From positions 1 through 64,000 of the IMG/VR virus record IMGVR_UViG_3300020405_000002: a stretch of 64,000 bases of DNA. One strand, written 5' to 3'. How positions within the stretch are numbered: the stretch's first letter is position 1; every line of letters begins with the position of its first letter. Below the pieces are notes generated by a model, which saw nothing but the letters and a program-made list of their open reading frames with translations, searched no databases and was not told where the DNA came from. The position numbers and the translations under genes were made by a program. Below are positions 40,101 through 48,392 of this stretch, in pieces. The DNA is from a virus.

Positions 40101-41027
40101 GTTATTGCTTTTATGTGTAGCCCCAGCTGCAGGTGTACCATGTCTATTATTACTAGTAGTATCATTTGCATTATCTATAAACTTATAATGCGCTTGTAAA
40201 CCTGTAGAATATACAGTTTGTGTGCTTACTGGATTTATACCTAAAGGTACCCATACACCATTTTTTAATTCTCCAAATTTTGTAGGCAAATAATTATATC
40301 CATCAACATAAACAAAATTCGTAATTGTCATATCTTGTCCTGTAGAACTAGACCAAAAATCATCATTTATTCTTTGATAATTACCAAACTCTATAGCTGC
40401 GCCATCAGTTAAATTAGGTACTGTTCCCCATGTTAATTCTATACCGTTTATCCAATATCTAACTTTTTGTATATCTGATAAATCATTTGTATCAATACTA
40501 CAAACATGATGATACCAACCTCTTTTATCTAAAGTTACTTCGTTAGATATATAAGTATTACCACTTCGACTAACAACAATTTTACCATTTGCTGATCCAC
40601 TATTTCTATATATCCATAGATAACTACCTGAACTTGCTCCTGATGAATAATATGTTATATCGTTTGTATTATCAAAAGTATGTTCTTTTACCCAAAAACT
40701 AAATGTACCTTTTGTATTAGTATAATTTTCTGCTAAATCAGAACTAACATCACTTACAATAACACTTTTGTGATTATCTGATACACTATCCATATGTAGT
40801 GATTGGCCTAGTGCACCATTTTCTTCAGTTGTTGGCATTACAGCATAAAGACTTTGTCCTCTTAATTCTGACATAGATCGACCTGTTATAGTGTCACCGT
40901 CAGAAACAGCGGTAAATTTTACAGCATTATTATCACCAAGAGAAACATCAGTTTCATTAGTATCTGCTTGTAACGTTGAATTTATATCATCGTTTAATTT
41001 TATTTCACCTGTACTAGGAATTGGCAT
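34185..41027 (-). CDS. giant LamG/SPRY/discoidin-type tail adhesin
   Basis: 2280 aa. The N-terminus (PSTGEIKLNDDINSTLQ) is a particle-attachment type. Five concanavalin/LamG-like modules are recognisable by the W-h-H-h..h.Y.NG pattern: about residues 171, 412, 656, 1757 and 1989 mark their core strands. A SPRY-like domain is near 800-960 (KWYWEVEIV, YLGVTSN, FGFKLDLDGG). A discoidin/F5-8C-like module is near 1500-1620 (VDGFQVGALESS, VKLYGSNDNSNY). The C-terminal ~100 residues contain GFKPSFVMLR-type repeats. Presumably a receptor-binding fibre that contacts host glycans. Confidence 0.75.
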   Translation of the reverse strand: MPIPSTGEIKLNDDINSTLQADTNETDVSLGDNNAVKFTAVSDGDTITGRSMSELRGQSLYAVMPTTEENGALGQSLHMDSVSDNHKSVIVSDVSSDLAENYTNTKGTFSFWVKEHTFDNTNDITYYSSGASSGSYLWIYRNSGSANGKIVVSRSGNTYISNEVTLDKRGWYHHVCSIDTNDLSDIQKVRYWINGIELTWGTVPNLTDGAAIEFGNYQRINDDFWSSSTGQDMTITNFVYVDGYNYLPTKFGELKNGVWVPLGINPVSTQTVYSTGLQAHYKFIDNANDTTSNNRHGTPAAGATHKSNNNGIYKFNGSSTAYITTGYTAGTGTTASVGGWFNLNAYTQYAGLLVDSAGTGAHTSLTVGMNGSATPYDRIYVQMGNGSTSWYDETSVKLSDHVKLNEWFHIMVTANTTTVKLYINGVLVHTYTSTVTYSGGHSNATNYYIGGWAGALNLNGYAGEAYMYNTALTDAQVLQNYNAGKSDYFYGLNGWHINFNNTDTGTLNTTSQGLHLDAGDWDADGTDETSFTGTAWNDKSGNGNNVALVGTPTYSSNNGGYFDFNGSSQYGTIANSASITPSNTAGYTVEAWINRDSNAEQYIFAKVQNASGGYGFLLQWFNTSIGYNVSMYNTSNSAVTAQTTDTLGLNKWEHICASWNGVDKKLRFYVNGHLKVTTAALSGTVSTPSVQATLGAYHNYAGKFDGKIAQVRVYSKHLTNAEVAQNFRATQGHYNVLSLIDISPNTKRVRPNGANLTADDHTKESLEETYPHMIQLGGGFGGNANDLAVHNNRRSQVRGNYASAFSNVEVNSGKWYWEVEIVQSNTYMPYLGVTSNYKHSYSNSSNEISAAVNGVDVSPYGVTNFQQVTNFADSGYTMTQGTIFGFKLDLDGGNFYLLKNGSAVFTDTGLPSDNSKYFKALCGFTNDAQGGAGWAETYWNFGQKPFTYSIPSGYKDFSTSNLYPSVDIDPTDLERASDHFETILYNGTEHNHEINVLDFKPSLLILKQTTGATQPFQVYDSLRGVQKQLMFSSNDDNYTQDGTSLMGFNSNGFTLGKDNSQRVNDGEETYQAIAFKAGDTITNITSTCTGVSAAERSVNVTGGFSIIKYTTNASNVVLKHGLSSAPTAMMLKRTDANSDWFFYNTKISGKGRGFVNSGNAFDNSGVPTFSSTDITFQTNDPFSSGSEGIAYIWHDVTGLFKSGSYVGSDNASKGVSIDLGFKPKLVVIKNVDVTKNWYVYDNARDTINHRDLEMYLNSNTASGNGGSSDNLLFQSNGFRVTSADSSVGDPNEYFYLAWAEIPAKYNLGDAIKSNTSKFINHTNTASKYPEKYFKALSYTGNDMSGRDIKLGFDPAMVWTKALQIGFYGMIHDKLRVKDSDYWLIPAETGGEGGDSGEANQRISSFNTDGYTISGTGNKSNLNNSSRSYVAWCWKGGDVETKNPTYTSAGILSSNLELDYNFANSSSYSPTVNQSYTYTGSENFYSYVSSMTHTSTYPTGYGNRPTIARMQDTSGAIYFGNNGNGEANNTIVLTMSQPVKVDGFQVGALESSYYDYTGRVKLYGSNDNSNYTLIENFYAATPPYSVSATRTQKNTTFTTSAAYTYFKVTFSGNSRGTYQGFWEFIPDVAAGTFTVAQTNTTVNDLTSNNHDGTLTNGPTHGTDAYGNYLELDGSNDFISVPHNTAFNLDTDTTVEMWVYRDSSTNEQSLIHKGDSTSNQWFLNYTTSTGYYFYDYDTTSYTRTGTTLFDEGSIRNKWQHVVLVWDASEKRASIYVNGSEPTTYNAQVVGSGTVGTANTSVVNICGANSVTAHPAWNGKLSQVRIYSAALTKAQIRANYNATKTLFQGTSVATNATSDNLLLNFDPNDFNCYDSSSNATLVNDLSSSNNDGTLVNGTKVRADQEGHYFEFDGSNDLISTTLSANWASVPWSVEVWFNTDTRADKYIWGMNDSSGYGVSVSLRGSGNSYNIFLIGGGNLSGGVYQAGQWYHLVYTSNGTHRKVYVNGKFIDANSSTIDSRANAKNFTIGRYGDYNAAYYDGKLGQIRVYGAELTPEQIKTNYDLTAPQYNPAIINSTVSASDESGFSVTKWSGTAKTNIGVPHGLSKPPELVLTKNLTNATSWIVGQNINRVTDDYFTLNTTNAIATHSSSSRFYTGMTNNSIGVGVSSANEMNKLSNDYVSYAFRSIPGYQKVGQYVGNGGSQNIITGFKPSFVMLRCFNSGYSFIMTDNSRGTTKQLYANLNNAQNTDSNHVTSFNQDGFSVGSNSSANLNAARFWYLAIA

Positions 41028-44000
41028 CTTCTATCTTTTTTTCTAGGTTATTTACTTTTTGTGTAAGTTCTTTGACTGCTTCAATTAATACAGCACTTAA
41101 TTTTTCATAATCAACTGTTTTAACTTTATGGCCATCTAGTAACTCTTTTTCATGTACTATATGTGGTATAACTTCTTCAACTTCTTGTGCTACAACACCT
41201 AAATCATGTTTACCTTTTCTATTACCACTTTTCCAATCATATTCTACACCTCTTAATTTATTTACTGTTTCAAGAGCATCAGGTATTGTTTCTATATTTT
41301 CTTTTAATGAAACATCAGAAACAGAAGTTGAAAATGCTATAACATCACCATCAACTAATAAATCTTTATTTGTTGAGTCTATTTCCATTATAACTGTACC
41401 GCCAAATGCCCATTGGTGTTTACTTGCAGTAGATTTATAATAATTATCAGAGCTATAACCGATTTGTTCTATATCATCTCTACAGTCTGCGTCAATATCC
41501 ATTGTATTACCTGTAAGTGTCATACCTGCACCTCCTGCAATATTTGTAGCAGTAACAAAATTAGCTTTTGTTATTGTTTTGTGTGCAGATGCTGTAGCAT
41601 CATAAAATAATATTTCATCTGCATCAGCTATTGTTGTTTCAACAGTTAAATCATTTATTGCTAGTCCTATATTACCTGTTTCTGTAACAGTACCTGTTAG
41701 GCCTGTATCAGTACCAACAGATCTAACACCAGCACCTATATATATAGTACCACCCATGTTTGAATGAGAAGAACAATAATAATATAATGTTTTTGGTGTA
41801 TCTTGTTCTACTGTAATCTCTGTAACTCCTGATACAGATGTGTCTACGTTTGTTGTAAAAGCAGAACTATTAGTTGAATCTGTAGAAAATCTAAGTGGAT
41901 GACCAGTAGGATGTGTAAATCTATATTTAAAACCAGGCATTAAAGTTACATCAGCTTGTTGTGTACCATCTATATAATATTTACCGCCAGACTCAGTTAC
42001 TGTTATATCATTTCTAAAATATTTTAATGATATTTCATTTGCTGTTTTTCTTGATTCTGTTCCACTGTTTTGTAATATAAATTCAGTACCGGCACCTATG
42101 TCAGCAGTCATATCAGTTAATTCAGAAAAATCTAAAGCAAATGATATAGTTTCATCAGAACTTTGATTTACTGTAAATGCTTCACCACCTGATAAACCAG
42201 TACCAGCTGTTAATGTTATTGTATTATTATTAACTGTAGGTATTGTTGGTGTACCTGTAAAGTTTGAATAATCTAAGTAATACGAACCTTGTTGTCCATC
42301 TAATGTGTCGGCATCTATGCCATTACCTGCTCCTTCATCAGCTGTAGTAAGTATTTGTACTTCTGCACCTGCAAGACCAGCATACCATTTATCTTGTGAT
42401 TCATTCCATATTAAAGAAGCATTTGTTTGCGTACCTCTTTCAACTTCTATACCACCATTTTCGCTTGGTGAAGATCCTGAATAATTATTATTAAGAACAA
42501 TTATATTGTCATCTACTGTAACTGTTTCTGTATTTACACTAGTTGTAGTACCACTAACTGTTAAATTACCAGTTACAACTAAATTACCTGATGTAGTTAC
42601 TGTTACATCTGTTGCATCACCTATTGTAAAGCTTTCTGTTATCTGTGGTAATCTAGCTGTTAAATTTGTTACGTTAACGTCTGTATCTGTATTGCTAGTA
42701 AAAGTTAATGCACTTTGCATATAATCTTTTAAAACACTAGCATCTGTTCTTTTAATTGTACCAGCATCACTTATAAGTAATTCATCTGTTGCAGCTATAC
42801 CGCTAGCAAGTTCTGTTTGTCCACTTATAATATTATTATTTAACATACCTGATTCAACAGCTCCTGTAGCTATTGTAGCAGCAATACTTGTTGTACCACT
42901 TCCTGTTAAATCGCCAGAAAGTGTAATTGTTTGATTAGCTGTTAAATAACCTTGACCTGTTACAAAAGCATGTATTTGATCGCCTGTAGCTAAAGATGTA
43001 CCGCTATCAGCTACAGCTGCCGTTGATATAGCTGTTGAAGTCAAACCAGTAACATGACCATTACTGTCAAGTGTTACATCTTGTATATATGTTAAACCAC
43101 TATTGTCTGCAGATGAAGCTGCACCTGATATTGTAGGGTGTGCTGATGCTAATGTAAAATTAGGATATGTACCTGAAATAGTCATATTACCTCCGTTGGC
43201 TATAGCAACAGTTTGATCATATTTATTAGTAGTACCCTCTGTTATTGTATCTGTTGTTACTGTTACATTTTCAAATCTACCATCAGTATTATCATATCTT
43301 AAAAATTGATTTGATGATGGGCTACTTACATGTACATCTGACAAATCACTTAATTGTGCTGCAGCTGCCGAACCACCTACAGCTATAGCAGATATACTTC
43401 TATGTATACCGCCTGTTAAAAATTTAGCTTGAGAAGCTGTGGATAAATTAGTAGTATTTTGTTTTACAATTACAGCACCAAGATATATAGCTTGTTCAGC
43501 TGTATTTGCTGCTTCTGTAAAACTTTCAAGTTGATACTCTTTTTCAGCGTCTGCCATTGTATCATATTGTTCTTTACCATAATAAACAACAATTGTATTT
43601 ATTTCATTTGGAAAATAATATAAACGCTGTACTGTAAACTTATTACTAGCAACAGTAGCTAAAGTACCTGAACTATTATCATATTTTGTAGGATCTATTT
43701 GTGTATAACCACTGCCATCATTAGAATCTAATATGTGACCAGTAGAATTGTCTGCATAGTATCTATGTATAACAGCATCTGTTTTTGCACCATCAGATAT
43801 TAAAGAAGGATTATTAGGATCAGAACTATAATTTCTACCAAATGACCAAGCAACACCAGCTGCTCTATTTAATTTTAAATTACTGCCATTTGCTGTAACA
43901 AGGTGTCCTGATTTTTTTAATGGGCCAAATATTCTTGAAAACTCTTGTAGTTGTGGTATAGCTCCATACGCTGTTATAGGAAAAGTTTTTACAAAATCAA

Positions 44001-45840
44001 TAGTTCCACTAGTATGTATTACTGATCCTATTATAATATTATGTGCTTGTTGTGCATCTGTAAATGGTGTAGTTTGTTGATTTACAGTACCTGCAGAATC
44101 TACATATATCCAAGTATTTTTTTGTTTATTATTACTTGAATCGAGACCAGTACAATTAATAGTTTGTTGTGACCATGCTACATGTTTTATTTCAGGATGT
44201 GGTTCTGACGCACTAGGTTCTTTATTAAGATCATTAACTATACCTGTACCTGCAGCGATTGTAAATTGTGTATTGTTTGCTTTTGTTAATCCACCTCCAC
44301 TTGTAATACCTGATGGTATATTTTCTGTAACGTCATCTATAGAAAGTTCTTTGTCATCATATCTAAAATGTAACACATTTGTGCCGTCTTTTGCTTTTAT
44401 AAATATTGCGTTATCATTAGTTGTAGTGCTAGCACTTGTAAAAGAAAGTACATTATCAACAGTCATGTTATCTGCAGATGCATCAGCTGTGACTGTTAGA
44501 TTATTACCAATAGTTACATCATTAGGTAAACCTATTGTAAAAGTTCTATTTGTTGTAAGATCTTGTGAGCTAGATGGTGAAGTTTCTATTTCATTTGCAG
44601 TACCTGAAATAGTTATTGTAGTATTTTGATCAAGTATTGTAGGTTTATTCTGTATAAAAGAATCTGCGTTTGTATTTGTTTCAGTCCAGTTAGACTGCAC
44701 ATTTTGTTCTGCATTACTTGATACACTTGTTAATTTTGTTCTTTCTGCAGAAGTAATTATAGCACCAGAACCTGCACTAGTTACATCAGCAAGTGAAGTT
44801 ACATTCATTGCTGTTGTTACAAGATTAGTAGGTTTGTTTTGTATAAATGCATCAGATGTTGAGCTTGCCTCAGTCCAATTTGCTTGTACATTAACTTCAG
44901 CACCTGAAGCAACACTATTTAATTTAGTTTGTAAAGCATCCGTAAAATCATTTGCAGATAAACCCTTACCTGTTTCTGTGTTTTGTTTAGAATCTAATGC
45001 CGTTTGTAATCCTGCAATATTACTTATAGATAAATTATCTAATGTTGATTTATTTGCTTCAATAAAATCTACTACTTCTTGTAGTGTATCTAAATTAACA
45101 TTGTCAGAAGTTAAAAGTGTATTTATAGAATCAATAAAACCTTTTAAAGTTTTACCCTGTTCTGCCGAAAGTACCTTAGTTGTACCACCAGTTGTTAAGT
45201 CATTTACAATGTCTGTATTTAAAATTCTATTAGTAATAGTGTTTACTAAACTTCTTTCTGCATTTGTAATTATAGCTCCAGATCCAGCTGATGAAACATC
45301 ATTTAATTCTGTAACTGAAAATGAGTTTAAATTTTTTAAATTATTACCTAATGTAGATACATAATATTCTGAATCTTTTTCAAGATCTCCAGATGCGTCT
45401 TGTTTTGTTACTGCTAGTATTTTATAAGTACCTGATGTAGAATTAGTTATGCTATCAACTCTGTATATACCAAAATTATTTATATCACCTTTTTTTGTAA
45501 TTCTTACATCATAACCAGCTAACACATCAATATAGCTGTCAACTAATTCTTTTTGTAAATTTTTAAATGATAAATGCAGTGAAGTAATATCTGCAAAAGG
45601 AGTGTTAGTATAAGAACCTGTGCTTGTAGTAATAATACCAAATTGATCACTATCAGAATTGTAATCAGAAGCTTTGAATACAATACCATCAAACTGTTTG
45701 ATAAAGTTTTCGTTATTTGCAAGGTCTAATAAACTTTCTACTGAAAAGTTTTTTGTTACGTTGTCAGTGGAGTTTGACCCAATAACTTTATCGTTTAAAT
45801 TTAGATCAACATCTTGATCGTATGTAAATATTCTTGCCAT
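41014..45840 (-). CDS. tail fibre with cupredoxin-like domain and peptidase S74 autochaperone
   Basis: 1608 aa. The N-terminus (MARIFTYDQDVDLNLNDKVI) is similar to the 737-aa fibre at 51212. The middle has tandem fibre repeats (ANWTEASSTSDAFIQNKPT). About 1290-1370 resembles a cupredoxin: HPLRFS then YYYCSSHSNMGGTI, giving His, Cys-x2-His and Met in blue-copper order. The C-terminal ~105 residues are an S74 intramolecular chaperone (SDVSLKENIE, RGVEYDW, GVVAQEVEE, VDYEKLSAVL) that trimerises then self-cleaves at the Ser-Asp site. It overlaps the giant adhesin by 14 bases. Confidence 0.85.
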   Translation of the reverse strand: MARIFTYDQDVDLNLNDKVIGSNSTDNVTKNFSVESLLDLANNENFIKQFDGIVFKASDYNSDSDQFGIITTSTGSYTNTPFADITSLHLSFKNLQKELVDSYIDVLAGYDVRITKKGDINNFGIYRVDSITNSTSGTYKILAVTKQDASGDLEKDSEYYVSTLGNNLKNLNSFSVTELNDVSSAGSGAIITNAERSLVNTITNRILNTDIVNDLTTGGTTKVLSAEQGKTLKGFIDSINTLLTSDNVNLDTLQEVVDFIEANKSTLDNLSISNIAGLQTALDSKQNTETGKGLSANDFTDALQTKLNSVASGAEVNVQANWTEASSTSDAFIQNKPTNLVTTAMNVTSLADVTSAGSGAIITSAERTKLTSVSSNAEQNVQSNWTETNTNADSFIQNKPTILDQNTTITISGTANEIETSPSSSQDLTTNRTFTIGLPNDVTIGNNLTVTADASADNMTVDNVLSFTSASTTTNDNAIFIKAKDGTNVLHFRYDDKELSIDDVTENIPSGITSGGGLTKANNTQFTIAAGTGIVNDLNKEPSASEPHPEIKHVAWSQQTINCTGLDSSNNKQKNTWIYVDSAGTVNQQTTPFTDAQQAHNIIIGSVIHTSGTIDFVKTFPITAYGAIPQLQEFSRIFGPLKKSGHLVTANGSNLKLNRAAGVAWSFGRNYSSDPNNPSLISDGAKTDAVIHRYYADNSTGHILDSNDGSGYTQIDPTKYDNSSGTLATVASNKFTVQRLYYFPNEINTIVVYYGKEQYDTMADAEKEYQLESFTEAANTAEQAIYLGAVIVKQNTTNLSTASQAKFLTGGIHRSISAIAVGGSAAAAQLSDLSDVHVSSPSSNQFLRYDNTDGRFENVTVTTDTITEGTTNKYDQTVAIANGGNMTISGTYPNFTLASAHPTISGAASSADNSGLTYIQDVTLDSNGHVTGLTSTAISTAAVADSGTSLATGDQIHAFVTGQGYLTANQTITLSGDLTGSGTTSIAATIATGAVESGMLNNNIISGQTELASGIAATDELLISDAGTIKRTDASVLKDYMQSALTFTSNTDTDVNVTNLTARLPQITESFTIGDATDVTVTTSGNLVVTGNLTVSGTTTSVNTETVTVDDNIIVLNNNYSGSSPSENGGIEVERGTQTNASLIWNESQDKWYAGLAGAEVQILTTADEGAGNGIDADTLDGQQGSYYLDYSNFTGTPTIPTVNNNTITLTAGTGLSGGEAFTVNQSSDETISFALDFSELTDMTADIGAGTEFILQNSGTESRKTANEISLKYFRNDITVTESGGKYYIDGTQQADVTLMPGFKYRFTHPTGHPLRFSTDSTNSSAFTTNVDTSVSGVTEITVEQDTPKTLYYYCSSHSNMGGTIYIGAGVRSVGTDTGLTGTVTETGNIGLAINDLTVETTIADADEILFYDATASAHKTITKANFVTATNIAGGAGMTLTGNTMDIDADCRDDIEQIGYSSDNYYKSTASKHQWAFGGTVIMEIDSTNKDLLVDGDVIAFSTSVSDVSLKENIETIPDALETVNKLRGVEYDWKSGNRKGKHDLGVVAQEVEEVIPHIVHEKELLDGHKVKTVDYEKLSAVLIEAVKELTQKVNNLEKKIEDANS

Positions 45841-45843
45841 TTT

Positions 45844-46254
45844 TTATTTATGTTTATTGTTGCCAAATACTTTTTCGACGCCACGAGAACCAAAATATCC
45901 TCCTATTACTATAGTTAAAAGACTGGTTATTGAATCAAGTGGATAACCTAAATACCAACCTATTACATAAGAAACAGTTAAAAAAACTAAAACTAGCGGC
46001 CGAACATTAGATGCAAGCCATGACCCTGATCTAGCATCGGCAACCCATCTTTTAGTGGTACCATCTATCTCAGCTCTTTCTAATCTTAATTTTTCTAACG
46101 CAATCTCTTTATCTGCCTCTGACATACCACTGCTACCTATAATAGCTTCTATAATATTGCCAGCAGGAGTACCGCTTGCAAGCGATCCAACAACATTTGG
46201 TATTTTGTTTAATAGAAACTTACCAACTGCCGTGTCTTTAAACTTCTTTTTCAC
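45844..46254 (-). CDS. holin, 3-TM family
   Basis: 136 aa. The motif TKRWVADARSGSWLASNVRP is the hallmark of the three-TM holin family also found in gene transfer agents. The hydrophobic helices after it (LVLVFLTVSYVIGWYLGY; SLLTIVIGGYFG) and a weaker Gly/Ala N-terminal helix give the topology. It should form inner-membrane lesions to release the endolysin encoded about 480 bases upstream (46734-47192). Confidence 0.75.
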   Translation of the reverse strand: MKKKFKDTAVGKFLLNKIPNVVGSLASGTPAGNIIEAIIGSSGMSEADKEIALEKLRLERAEIDGTTKRWVADARSGSWLASNVRPLVLVFLTVSYVIGWYLGYPLDSITSLLTIVIGGYFGSRGVEKVFGNNKHK

Positions 46255-46255
46255 T

Positions 46256-46429
46256 TTATTTTTTGTCTGTAATTTCTTCTATCTTGTTTTTTAGTTCTTG
46301 AAATTTATCTTCAAGTACATCTGCAATACCATCGCCATCTCTGTCTTTTAATACTTTAGCAGCAACTAAAACACCAAATACAACAGCTATAAATAATAGT
46401 ATTGATAGAATAATAACTATAGTTTCCAT
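46256..46429 (-). CDS. small membrane protein with EF-hand-like loop, 57 aa
   Basis: Begins with one TM helix (ETIVIILSILLFIAVVFGVL) followed by DRDGDGIADVLED, a calcium-binding-type loop, and a helical charged tail. One base from the holin gene. Placement with holin and endolysin suggests a lysis accessory, perhaps spanin-like or holin-regulating. Confidence 0.6.
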   Translation of the reverse strand: METIVIILSILLFIAVVFGVLVAAKVLKDRDGDGIADVLEDKFQELKNKIEEITDKK

Positions 46430-46446
46430 ATATATTTAATTAAGGT

Positions 46447-46734
46447 TTAACAATTCCATCTGCGCCTTGCAGCCCTACCTCTAGGACCTTTCCAACCTCT
46501 ACTTCTAGCGCAAAAAGATCTACGCCTTGCGGCTCTTTTTCCAGTTGGATTTTTTTCTGTTACAGCTGTTTGAAGTTTACTGCCAGGATTTTGGCTTTTA
46601 TACGATTTTACACCAGCTTCTGTCATACCAGCACCCTCTTCTTTTGTTCTGAAGTGTCTACCTTTCCCTTTTGTTCTTTTATTAGTCTGCATTATAGGAC
46701 TTGTAAAAGGATTATTTTGTTGTATGTAAGCCAT
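46447..46734 (-). CDS. basic DUF6321-type protein, 95 aa
   Basis: Very basic, with GAGMTEAGVKSYKSQNPGSK, LQTAV and a C-terminus RSFCARSRGWKGP ending RRWNC. This pattern recalls a small conserved phage family (DUF6321, by recollection) found in late regions of marine phages. A virion or DNA-associated role is likely but unproven. It abuts the endolysin gene with a one-base overlap. Confidence 0.6.
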   Translation of the reverse strand: MAYIQQNNPFTSPIMQTNKRTKGKGRHFRTKEEGAGMTEAGVKSYKSQNPGSKLQTAVTEKNPTGKRAARRRSFCARSRGWKGPRGRAARRRWNC

Positions 46735-47192
46735 TATATTTGTATATATTTTGTTTTACCGTTTTCTTTTATTGCTTTTAATATTCTATTTCTATTATTA
46801 TCGCAATAACTAAAATGAATCCAATTTGGATTTATATCATCACCAAACTCCCATATTAATTGATCAAACTCTAGATTTTCTTTTATATAATTAAAGTAAT
46901 CAGCGTTTGTAAATTTTTTGCTATACACATCATCTATATCTATAGCTTGGCCTTTACAATGTTGTGACCGTGTACTACCGCCTATAGCTTTGTTAAGCTC
47001 AGGGCTACGATAAAATGATGATATATAAATAGGTTCGCCTATGTAAATACGTAAAGGTTCAAATACTTTATTTGCTACAGTTTGCATATTTATTAATATA
47101 TCATTTGTTGGAAAATTATCTATACCTAACCTTGTAGCTGTGTTAGATTTAGTTGCTTCCTTTAAAGAAATATGCTCACTTATATTTGTCAT
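46734..47192 (-). CDS. endolysin, M15-type peptidase
   Basis: 152 aa. The D,D-/L,D-peptidase zinc motif HxxGxAxD is present as His78 to Asp85 (HCKGQAID), with the third ligand in WIHFSY near 127. The substrate-side motif SSFYRSPELN (58-67) is also typical of the M15_3/VanY type. It cleaves peptide bonds in peptidoglycan stem peptides. No signal peptide, so it depends on the holin downstream. Confidence 0.88.
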   Translation of the reverse strand: MTNISEHISLKEATKSNTATRLGIDNFPTNDILINMQTVANKVFEPLRIYIGEPIYISSFYRSPELNKAIGGSTRSQHCKGQAIDIDDVYSKKFTNADYFNYIKENLEFDQLIWEFGDDINPNWIHFSYCDNNRNRILKAIKENGKTKYIQI

Positions 47193-47193
47193 T

Positions 47194-47346
47194 TTAATAT
47201 TTGCAAGACTGCTTCATTATAGGGTGATTATACTTCATAATTGGTCCTCTAGAACCACAGCCTTTTCCTATTTCTACTTTGCATGTAGGGCAAACTGCAG
47301 CCGAAGCTCCTCTTCTTGAATGTACTCTTTGTGTGATTGGTATCAT
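47194..47346 (-). CDS. small Cys-rich protein, 50 aa
   Basis: CPTC plus further Cys at 30 and 47 (VCPTCKVEIGKGCG) suggests a small zinc-binding knuckle. It fits between the endolysin gene and the 215-aa gene with 1-base gaps. Function unknown. Confidence 0.55.
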   Translation of the reverse strand: MIPITQRVHSRRGASAAVCPTCKVEIGKGCGSRGPIMKYNHPIMKQSCKY

Positions 47347-47347
47347 A

Positions 47348-47995
47348 TTATTTCTTTTTACCTTTTTGTTGTTTTCTATCTACATAATCTTGGTATGTTT
47401 CTCCAGGTTTTTTACTAGATCTACCACCTAATTCTTTAAACTCTGCTAAACGTCTAAACATTTCTCTAGTACGCGCCGCTCTTGCGTTGTGATCTCTTAT
47501 TCCAAATTTAAATTTACGGAACTGCACATCAAAATCTCTTGAGTTTGAATGAACACTTTCTTGACCTCTTTTATATGATCTTTCTAAATCTTTTAAATTT
47601 CTTGGACCACCTACGATAGCAGTATATTTACCTGCATCATCATAATAACCATGAACCATACCGGCGTCATCAGTTCGTATACGTGCTCTAGAGTCTGACA
47701 TCCTGTTAGTTCCATCTTCTCTTTTTTCAAAATAATAACCTTCTTGTCTTGCTGCTCTTTCTACAGCAGCTTCTGTTGGTTGATAAGCGCCTCCAGTTGT
47801 ATCTGTGTTTTTTATTCTAACAGGTATACCATCATCATCATACTCAAAATAATCTTTTCTATTTGAAGATGCGTCTTGTTCTTTACCTGTTTGAAAAAGA
47901 GCGGCATTACGCATCATCAAACCTGCATTAGATTTAAAAATGCTAGAGTCATCTATATTTTTTGGCTTGTTAAAGCCGTCCATTTTAAATGCCAT
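47348..47995 (-). CDS. hypothetical late protein, 215 aa
   Basis: Charged, Arg/Lys/Asp-rich protein with many Tyr (YFEYDDDGIPVRIK, AARTREMFRRLAEFKELGG). No membrane or signal segment. The N-terminus (MAFKMDGFNKP, GLMMRNAALFQTGK) loosely resembles that of the neighbouring 127-aa protein (ANAMKSAALYAYGKSDK), hinting at a shared virion-associated motif. Confidence 0.6.
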   Translation of the reverse strand: MAFKMDGFNKPKNIDDSSIFKSNAGLMMRNAALFQTGKEQDASSNRKDYFEYDDDGIPVRIKNTDTTGGAYQPTEAAVERAARQEGYYFEKREDGTNRMSDSRARIRTDDAGMVHGYYDDAGKYTAIVGGPRNLKDLERSYKRGQESVHSNSRDFDVQFRKFKFGIRDHNARAARTREMFRRLAEFKELGGRSSKKPGETYQDYVDRKQQKGKKK

Positions 47996-47997
47996 AA

Positions 47998-48381
47998 TTA
48001 ATCAAAAAAACTTTTAATTTTACTTTTAGCTTTATTATAAAGTCTAGGTATTTCAACAGCAAGATCTGTAGCACCTCTTGTTTTACCAACATTTACTTTA
48101 ACTTTACCACCTGCAAATTTTCTTTGCCCTGCAGACGCTTGCATACCTGTTCCTTTTTCTCCAAGTGATAGTCTTTCTCTTCTTTCAGATTCCGATTCTT
48201 TTTTCTTGTTTCCTTCTGCTTGCATTAATGCCTTGTCACTTTTGCCATAAGCATATAATGCAGCTGATTTCATAGCGTTTGCTCCTGACTTAGTAAATAC
48301 ATGTGAATCATCTGTTGACATACCTTTTGTGCCAAAATGTTTCTGTGTGAACGGCACAGCCGTTTTTCCTGGTTTTCCCAT
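47998..48381 (-). CDS. hypothetical basic late protein, 127 aa
   Basis: Basic protein with FTKSGANAMKSAALYAYGKS near the N-terminus and a Lys-rich C-terminus. Two bases from the next gene. It probably belongs with the 215-aa protein as a minor virion component; no family recognised. Confidence 0.55.
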   Translation of the reverse strand: MGKPGKTAVPFTQKHFGTKGMSTDDSHVFTKSGANAMKSAALYAYGKSDKALMQAEGNKKKESESERRERLSLGEKGTGMQASAGQRKFAGGKVKVNVGKTRGATDLAVEIPRLYNKAKSKIKSFFD

Positions 48382-48392
48382 AATAATTGTTT

